Of a stretch of 64,000 bases of DNA, positions 59,220 through 64,000 are shown piece by piece. The notes beneath the pieces were generated by a model. The model had not been told where the DNA came from and searched no databases. It worked only from the letters and a program-made list of their open reading frames with translations. The position numbers and the translations under genes are program-made. The stretch is from Kineococcus rhizosphaerae. GTDB taxonomy: Bacteria > Actinomycetota > Actinomycetes > Actinomycetales > Kineococcaceae. The first letter of the stretch is position 1. Each line of letters opens with the position of its first letter. The stretch is from the NCBI RefSeq assembly GCF_003002055.1, contig NZ_PVZF01000015.1, positions 81,072-145,071 of the forward strand, given 5' to 3'.

Positions 59220-60110
59220 TCAGCGCCGATGGCGCCACCACCGGCGTCGCGGGGACGGCGGAGCGGGATCGGGCCGGTACGCCGCGACCACCTCCGGGAC
59301 CGTCCGGCCCAGGACGGCGCGGAACCAGGCGACGTCCTCGGGCCGGTGCTGCTGCGCCAGCTCCTGCCGGTCCCCGACGGTCCGGGTGATCGTCCACAGG
59401 CCCGGGGAGGCCCGGACGGCGGAGTCGACCACCGGCGTGGTGAACGCCTCGTACCCCTCGGCGTCGCGGGCGAGCGCGGCGACGAGCCAGAGTCGTGCCA
59501 CCGCCACGGGCCGCAGGCTCCCCCGTCGGCCGAGCGGGTCGTCGACCAGGGTCATGCTGTCGATGCGCCGGACGACCCAGCGTCCCTGTCCGACGTGGAA
59601 CCGGCAGAAGGTGTCGGTGTGCAGGTCCACGACGGCGCCGAACCGCCCGAGGGCCTCGACCGTCGCGCCGTCGAGCAGCCGCGTGGCGACCGTCCGCTCC
59701 CGGTCCCGCAGTTCCCGCTCGCGGCGTTCGGCCGCGACCGGTGCCCACCGCCGTTCCAGCGCGCGCCGGTCCAGCGGCTCGCCCCCGCGCAGCTGCTCCA
59801 GCAGCCAGTCGGAGTCCACCTGCGTCCAGTACGCGAAGAACAGTTCCGGGGTCACCTCCCGTCGCGGCAGGTCGGCCACGGTCCGGTACCGCCCGTCCCA
59901 GACCCGCCCTCCCCGCCCGGAGGAGTGGACGGCGAAGGGCACGCCGTTCCAGTGGCACACCCACGTCCACGTGTCGGGGACCGCGATGTCCGGCGTGACG
60001 ACCCGCAGGAGTTCGGCGACGCTCAGGTCGTCGGCGACCTGCACGCTCCGGCGGTGCGGGACGACGTCGTCGCCCATGGCGACGCTGTCGCGGTCGACCT
60101 CCAGCAGCAC
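59220..60110 (-). CDS. Protein of unknown function, Trp/Arg-rich
   Basis: Soluble protein of 296 residues without a family I recognise. Visible segments are VAMGDDVVPHRRSVQVADDLSV, DTWTWVCHWNGVPFAVHS, LFFAYWTQVDSDWLLEQL and a basic tail RRRWWRHRR. The start is taken at GTG 60110; ATG at 60077 is possible. It lies between the gntR gene and the divergent ABC exporter, 99 bases from the latter, with no obvious functional link. Confidence 0.65.
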   Translation of the reverse strand: MLLEVDRDSVAMGDDVVPHRRSVQVADDLSVAELLRVVTPDIAVPDTWTWVCHWNGVPFAVHSSGRGGRVWDGRYRTVADLPRREVTPELFFAYWTQVDSDWLLEQLRGGEPLDRRALERRWAPVAAERRERELRDRERTVATRLLDGATVEALGRFGAVVDLHTDTFCRFHVGQGRWVVRRIDSMTLVDDPLGRRGSLRPVAVARLWLVAALARDAEGYEAFTTPVVDSAVRASPGLWTITRTVGDRQELAQQHRPEDVAWFRAVLGRTVPEVVAAYRPDPAPPSPRRRWWRHRR

Positions 60111-60209
60111 GGGACCATCGTGGCCCGTCCCACCCCCGGCCGTCCTGCGGACCCCGGGGCAGGACGGTCGACCCGCGCGAAAGGGCTTTCCCTGTGAAAG
60201 GCTCGGTCG

Positions 60210-62036
60210 GTGACAGGAACGTTCCTCGACGGCGTGCGAACCCTGGCCCGAGGCATCCGGGAAGAACCCCGCCCCTTCCGCACCGCCCTCGTCGGTTCGG
60301 TCGTCTACGGCGTCGGGAACGCCGTGTCCGGGTTCCTCGTGGGGCGGGTGACGACCGACGTCGTGGTCCCGGCCCTCGACGGTTCGGGGACGGTCGGTCC
60401 CCGCGACGTCTGGCTCGCCGGCGCGACGCTCACCGCCGTGACCGTGGTCCTCGTCGGCGGCGTCCTGCTGCGCCGGATCTTCGGCGGTGCGTTCACGTTC
60501 GCCCTGCAGGCGCGGTACCGCCGCGCCCTCGCGCGCCGCTACCTCGACCTGCCGCTGGCCTGGCACCACGCGCACCCCGCCGGCCGGCTGCTGGCCACGG
60601 CGGGTTCGGACGTGGAGGCGATGTGGCAGGCGACGATGGTCCTGCCCTTCGCCCTCGGCACCGCGATCCTCATCGTCTTCGCCGGGATCGCCATGGCCGC
60701 GGCCGACCCGGTCCTGGCGGCCGTGGGCCTCCTCGTCGTGCCCGCGCTGGTGATCGCGAACGTCGTCTACCAGCGGCGCATGTCGCCCCTCGTCGTGGCC
60801 GTCCAGCAATTGCGCGGGGAGGTGTCCTCGACCGCCCACGAGAGCTTCGAGGGCGCCCTCGTCGTCAAGACCCTTGGCCTGGCCGACGAGGAGGTCAGCC
60901 GGTTCCGCGTCGACGCCGAACGACTGCGCGACGCCAACGTGGCGGCGGGCCGGACCCGGGGCGCGTTCGACCCGCTCATCGAGGCGCTGCCCTCCCTGGG
61001 CACCCTGCTGGTCCTCGTGGTCGGCACGGTCCGCGTGGCGTCCGGGCACACGGGCGTCGGCGACCTCGTCCAGGTGGCCTACCTGCTGGGCCTGCTGGCG
61101 TTCCCCGTGCGCTCCTTCGGCTGGCTGCTCGCCGACCTGCCGCGCACCGTCGCCGGCGACGCCCGCGTCCAGGCGGTGCTGCGCGAGGACGCGACGACGC
61201 CCTGGGGCACGCAGCCCGTCGCCGCCGGCGGCCCGCTGGGCGTCGCGACGAACGGCCTGTCCTACCGCCACCCCGCCCCCGCGCTCGACCCCCTCACCGA
61301 CGACGGACGCGAGCACCCCGCCCCGCAGCCGGTGCTGTCCGACGTGACCCTGGACGTCACCGCCGGCACGACCGTCGCCGTCGTCGGCGGGACGGGAGCG
61401 GGCAAGTCGACGCTCGCCGGTCTGCTGGTGCGCCTGGTCGACCCCTCCACGGGCGACGTGCTCCTCGACGGCGTCGACGTCCGCCGGCTCGCCGAGGGGC
61501 AGATCGCGGGCGCGGCCTCGCTCGTCCCGCAGTCGACGTTCGTGTTCGACGACACGATCCGCGGCAACATCGCCCTCGGCCTCGAGGTGTCCGACGACGA
61601 GGTGTGGCGGGCGCTGGAACTCGCCCAGGCCGACGGGTTCGTCCGGTCCCTGCCCTCGGGCCTGGACGAACTGGTCGGGGAGCGCGGCTCGACGCTGTCC
61701 GGTGGGCAGCGCCAGCGGCTCGCCCTGGCCCGCGCCCTGGTGCGGCACCCCCGCCTGCTCGTCCTCGACGACGCCACCAGCGCCCTCGACCCCGCGGTGG
61801 AACGCGCCGTGCTCGACGGCCTGGAACGTTCCGGCACGGGGACGACGGTCGTCGTCGTCGCCTACCGCCCCGCGACGATCGCCCTCGCCGACGAAGTGGT
61901 CCACCTCGACCACGGACGGGTCGTGGACCGGGGTCCCGCCGACGAGGTCGCCGCCCGCGACGAGGGGTACCGCGACCTCGTCACCGCCTACGCCCGCGCC
62001 GCCGCGGACCGAGCCGCCGAGGAGGGCGCCGCGTGA
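60210..62036 (+). CDS. ABC exporter half-transporter with degenerate ATPase site
   Basis: Protein of 608 residues: six membrane helices (about 1-310) and an ATPase domain. Walker A GGTGAGKST and signature LSGGQRQRLALARAL are normal. After Walker B (LLVLDDATS) the catalytic Glu is Asp, and the H-loop His is Tyr (VVAYRPAT). This is the degenerate partner of a heterodimeric exporter (TM287/288, LmrCD or YheI/YheH type). Its LSGGQ completes the active site of the partner encoded next, with which it is coupled by a GTGA overlap. It probably exports lipids, peptides or drugs. Confidence 0.88.
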   Translation: MTGTFLDGVRTLARGIREEPRPFRTALVGSVVYGVGNAVSGFLVGRVTTDVVVPALDGSGTVGPRDVWLAGATLTAVTVVLVGGVLLRRIFGGAFTFALQARYRRALARRYLDLPLAWHHAHPAGRLLATAGSDVEAMWQATMVLPFALGTAILIVFAGIAMAAADPVLAAVGLLVVPALVIANVVYQRRMSPLVVAVQQLRGEVSSTAHESFEGALVVKTLGLADEEVSRFRVDAERLRDANVAAGRTRGAFDPLIEALPSLGTLLVLVVGTVRVASGHTGVGDLVQVAYLLGLLAFPVRSFGWLLADLPRTVAGDARVQAVLREDATTPWGTQPVAAGGPLGVATNGLSYRHPAPALDPLTDDGREHPAPQPVLSDVTLDVTAGTTVAVVGGTGAGKSTLAGLLVRLVDPSTGDVLLDGVDVRRLAEGQIAGAASLVPQSTFVFDDTIRGNIALGLEVSDDEVWRALELAQADGFVRSLPSGLDELVGERGSTLSGGQRQRLALARALVRHPRLLVLDDATSALDPAVERAVLDGLERSGTGTTVVVVAYRPATIALADEVVHLDHGRVVDRGPADEVAARDEGYRDLVTAYARAAADRAAEEGAA

Positions 62037-63778
62037 GTTCCGGAGTTCTGGCCAGGAGTCGCGAACTGACCCCCGAGTTCGCCGAGGGGATCGGCCTGAC
62101 GCTGGTGATCGCCGCGGCGACGACCCTCGGCAAGGTCGCCGTCCCGGTCGCCGTGCAGCAGACCATCGACGCGGGCGTGCAGGCCGACGGCGGCCCCGAC
62201 GTCACCCGCGTCGCCGTGCTCTGCTCGGTCGCCGCGCTGCTCGTGCTCGTCACCGCGGGCACGGCGTGGATCGTCAACGTCCGCTTGTTCCGCGCCACCG
62301 AGGCGGGGTTGGCGAGCCTGCGGGTCCGCGCGTTCCGCCACGTCCACGACCTCGCCGTCCTGACGCAGAGCGGCGAACGACGCGGTTCCCTCGTCAGCCG
62401 CGTGACGAGCGACGTGGACACCATCTCGACGTTCCTGCAGACCGGCATGCTCGTCCTCGTCCTGTCCGCGGCGCAGGTCCTCCTCGCGACCGGGTTGATG
62501 TTCTTCTACTCGTGGCAGCTGGCGCTCGTCGTCCTCGGCTGCTTCGTCCCCCTGGTCCTGGCCCGGCAGAAGCTGCAGGCCCCCGTGACCCGCGCCTACC
62601 GCGCCGTCCGGGTCCGCATGGGTGACCTGCTCGCCGCGATCTCCGAGACCGTCGTGGGGGCCGACGTGATCCGCGCCCACGCCGCGTCCGAACGGTCCTG
62701 GACGCGGATCGACGCCACCATCGAGGCTCACCGCAAGCAGGCTGTGAAGGCCCAGACGGCGACGGCCGTGACCTTCTCCTCCGGGGTGTTCGTCTCCGGT
62801 GTGGTGGTCGCGCTGGTCATCGTCGTCGGCACTCTGCTCGGCCTGGCCGGTGACATCACTCTCGGCCGGCTGCTGGCCTTCCTCTTCCTCGCCCAGTTGT
62901 GGGTCGGACCCGTCCAGGCGGCCACGGAGGTGCTCAACGAGCTGCAGAACGCCCTGGCCGGCTGGCGACGGGTCGTCGACCTCATCGACACCCCCGTGTC
63001 CGTCCCCGAACCCGCCACGCCCAGGACCCTCCCCCACGGCCCCGTCGACGTCCGGGTCCAGGACGTCGCCTACGCCTACCCGGGCACGACGAAGACCGTG
63101 CTGTCCGGGGTGACCCTGCACTTCCCCGCCGGTTCCCGCACCGCCATCGTCGGCGAGACGGGATCGGGCAAGACGACGCTGTCGCGCCTCATGACGCGCC
63201 TGGTCGACCCGGTCTCCGGCCGCGTCCTCCTGTCGGGTGTGGACGCCCGGGACCTCCCCTCGGCCGAGCTCCACCGCCGCGTCGTCGCCGTCCCGCAGGA
63301 GGGTTTCCTCTTCGACACGACGGTCGGCGAGAACGTGCGCCGCGGCCTGCCCGGCGCCACGGACGCCCAGGTCCGCACCGCCTTCGACGACCTCGGCCTC
63401 ACGGCCTGGCTCGACGGCCTCCCCGAGGGGCTGGAGACGCCCGTCGGCCAGCGGGGGGAACGCCTCTCGGCCGGAGAGCGCCAGCTCGTGGCCCTGGTCC
63501 GCGCCCACCTCGCCGACCCCGACCTCCTGGTGCTCGACGAGGCGACGTCCTCGGTGGACCCGGCGACGGAGGTGCGGCTGCAGCGGGCGCTCGAAGGGGT
63601 GCTGTCGGGACGCACGTCGGTCGCGATCGCCCACCGACTCTCGACGGCGGAGGCCGCCGACACCGTCGTCGTCGTCGACTCGGGTCGGGTCGTGGAGGTG
63701 GGCCCTGCAGCGCGGCTCGCTCACGCGGGCGGCCCGTACTCCCGGCTCCACGCAGCCTGGACGGCGCAGCACGCCTGA
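62033..63778 (+). CDS. ABC exporter half-transporter with intact ATPase residues
   Basis: Protein of 581 residues: six membrane helices and an ATPase domain with Walker A GETGSGKTT, Walker B with catalytic Glu (LLVLDEATSS) and H-loop IAHRLST. Its own signature is altered to LSAGERQ. It complements the partner encoded upstream: one composite ATP site is fully canonical (this Walker A/B with the partner LSGGQ), the other doubly degenerate. Start GTG 62033 overlaps the partner's stop. A terminator hairpin follows, then the rRNA terminator. Confidence 0.88.
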   Translation: MSSGVLARSRELTPEFAEGIGLTLVIAAATTLGKVAVPVAVQQTIDAGVQADGGPDVTRVAVLCSVAALLVLVTAGTAWIVNVRLFRATEAGLASLRVRAFRHVHDLAVLTQSGERRGSLVSRVTSDVDTISTFLQTGMLVLVLSAAQVLLATGLMFFYSWQLALVVLGCFVPLVLARQKLQAPVTRAYRAVRVRMGDLLAAISETVVGADVIRAHAASERSWTRIDATIEAHRKQAVKAQTATAVTFSSGVFVSGVVVALVIVVGTLLGLAGDITLGRLLAFLFLAQLWVGPVQAATEVLNELQNALAGWRRVVDLIDTPVSVPEPATPRTLPHGPVDVRVQDVAYAYPGTTKTVLSGVTLHFPAGSRTAIVGETGSGKTTLSRLMTRLVDPVSGRVLLSGVDARDLPSAELHRRVVAVPQEGFLFDTTVGENVRRGLPGATDAQVRTAFDDLGLTAWLDGLPEGLETPVGQRGERLSAGERQLVALVRAHLADPDLLVLDEATSSVDPATEVRLQRALEGVLSGRTSVAIAHRLSTAEAADTVVVVDSGRVVEVGPAARLAHAGGPYSRLHAAWTAQHA

Positions 63779-63796
63779 AAGGTCCCGGATCGCGAA

Positions 63797-63830
63797 GAAG
63801 GCTGGCCCCCTGCGGAGGGGTCCAGCCTTC
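63797..63830. terminator. Terminator hairpin after ABC exporter
   Basis: gaaggctgg (63797-63805) pairs with ccagccttc (63822-63830). Four inner C-G pairs follow after one mismatch. It can act on both strands, between the exporter stop (63778) and the rRNA operon coming the other way. Confidence 0.7.
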
Positions 63831-63854
63831 CCGTAGTTGCGACGCCGTAAACAC

Positions 63855-63891
63855 GTGTGGGGCGCACCCCCGAACAGGGTGCGCCCCACAC
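63855..63891 (-). terminator. rRNA operon terminator
   Basis: A perfect 15-bp stem (gtgtggggcgcaccc 63855-63869 with its complement 63877-63891), loop of seven bases. On the minus strand it follows the 5S end by about 20 bases and is followed by gtgttta. Confidence 0.85.
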
Positions 63892-63910
63892 GCTCTCACC
63901 AAAGTGTGAG

Positions 63911-64000
63911 TGGCCGGCGGTGACCTACTCTCCCACCCAGTCTCCCGAGCAGTACCATCGGCGCTGGTGGGCTTAGCTTCCGGGTTCGGAATGAGACCGG
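63911..64000 (-). rRNA. rrf: 5S ribosomal RNA, 3' portion, cut by window edge
   Basis: The minus strand reads CATTCCGAACCCGGAAGCTA, then a normal 5S 3' half ending GGTCACCGCCGGCCA. The first roughly 27 bases lie beyond the right edge. The 23S and 16S genes are expected further right. Confidence 0.92.

Overview
This 64 kb window is very GC-rich DNA with GTG starts, dense coding and many 4-base GTGA/ATGA stop-start overlaps. It is chromosomal DNA of a high-GC actinobacterium. Flagellar-type promoters in front of c-di-GMP genes, several SpoIIE-type phosphatases and many sugar-uptake operons suggest a motile soil or plant-associated member of the Kineococcus/Kineosporiaceae type. That placement is inference from gene content. 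The right edge runs into the 3' end of an rRNA operon (5S, minus strand). I see no phage, insertion sequence, CRISPR array or tRNA, and no gene-free stretch longer than 300 bases.

Layout. 1-12.4 kb: a BisC-type molybdoenzyme cut by the left edge, a MASE1-like/PAS/GGDEF diguanylate cyclase, a SpoIIE phosphatase coupled to a P1 (NylC/DmpA-like) peptidase and divergent to a small RsbW-like kinase, an aldo/keto reductase, a membrane GGDEF-EAL protein, an HSL-type hydrolase lacking its serine, and an adenosine/adenine deaminase homologue. 12.4-17.6 kb: MFS transporter; TetR with divergent DHA2 exporter and SDR and two identical operators; intracellular GH32 enzyme. 17.7-21.5 kb: operon of a dehydrogenase-RraA fusion, a TRAP large permease and a tiny membrane protein, with IclR. 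21.5-25.2 kb: RNase A-like polymorphic toxin with probable immunity gene, then a truncated second threonyl-tRNA synthetase preceded by a leader peptide with three consecutive Thr codons and a terminator. 25-34 kb: second GGDEF-EAL protein, MFS and LysR pair, a GAF/phosphatase/kinase fusion, MarR and NmrA pair.

34-46.8 kb is a catabolic region. A LacI regulator sits among three copies of one operator, in front of a carbohydrate-type ABC importer (with a hydrolase), a HisD-like dehydrogenase/SDR/HpcH aldolase operon, and an NTF2-like/bicupin operon. Next to it a LysR regulator faces a second HisD-like dehydrogenase coupled to a nitrilase-family amidase. 46.8-52.3 kb: FAD oxidase plus RidA, a LuxR regulator, and two related proteins of unknown function. 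52.3-59.2 kb: GntR with a GH39 glycosidase, aldo/keto reductase and second ABC sugar importer. Neither importer has its own ATPase, so both probably use a shared MsiK-like subunit encoded elsewhere. 59.2-64 kb: a protein of unknown function, a heterodimeric ABC exporter with one degenerate ATPase, rRNA terminators and 5S rRNA.

The most interesting items are the Thr-codon leader/attenuator of the truncated ThrRS, the LacI regulon with two HisD-like enzymes nearby, the dehydrogenase-RraA fusion with an incomplete TRAP transporter, the RNase A-like toxin pair, and the flagellar-type, apparently leaderless promoters of two c-di-GMP genes.
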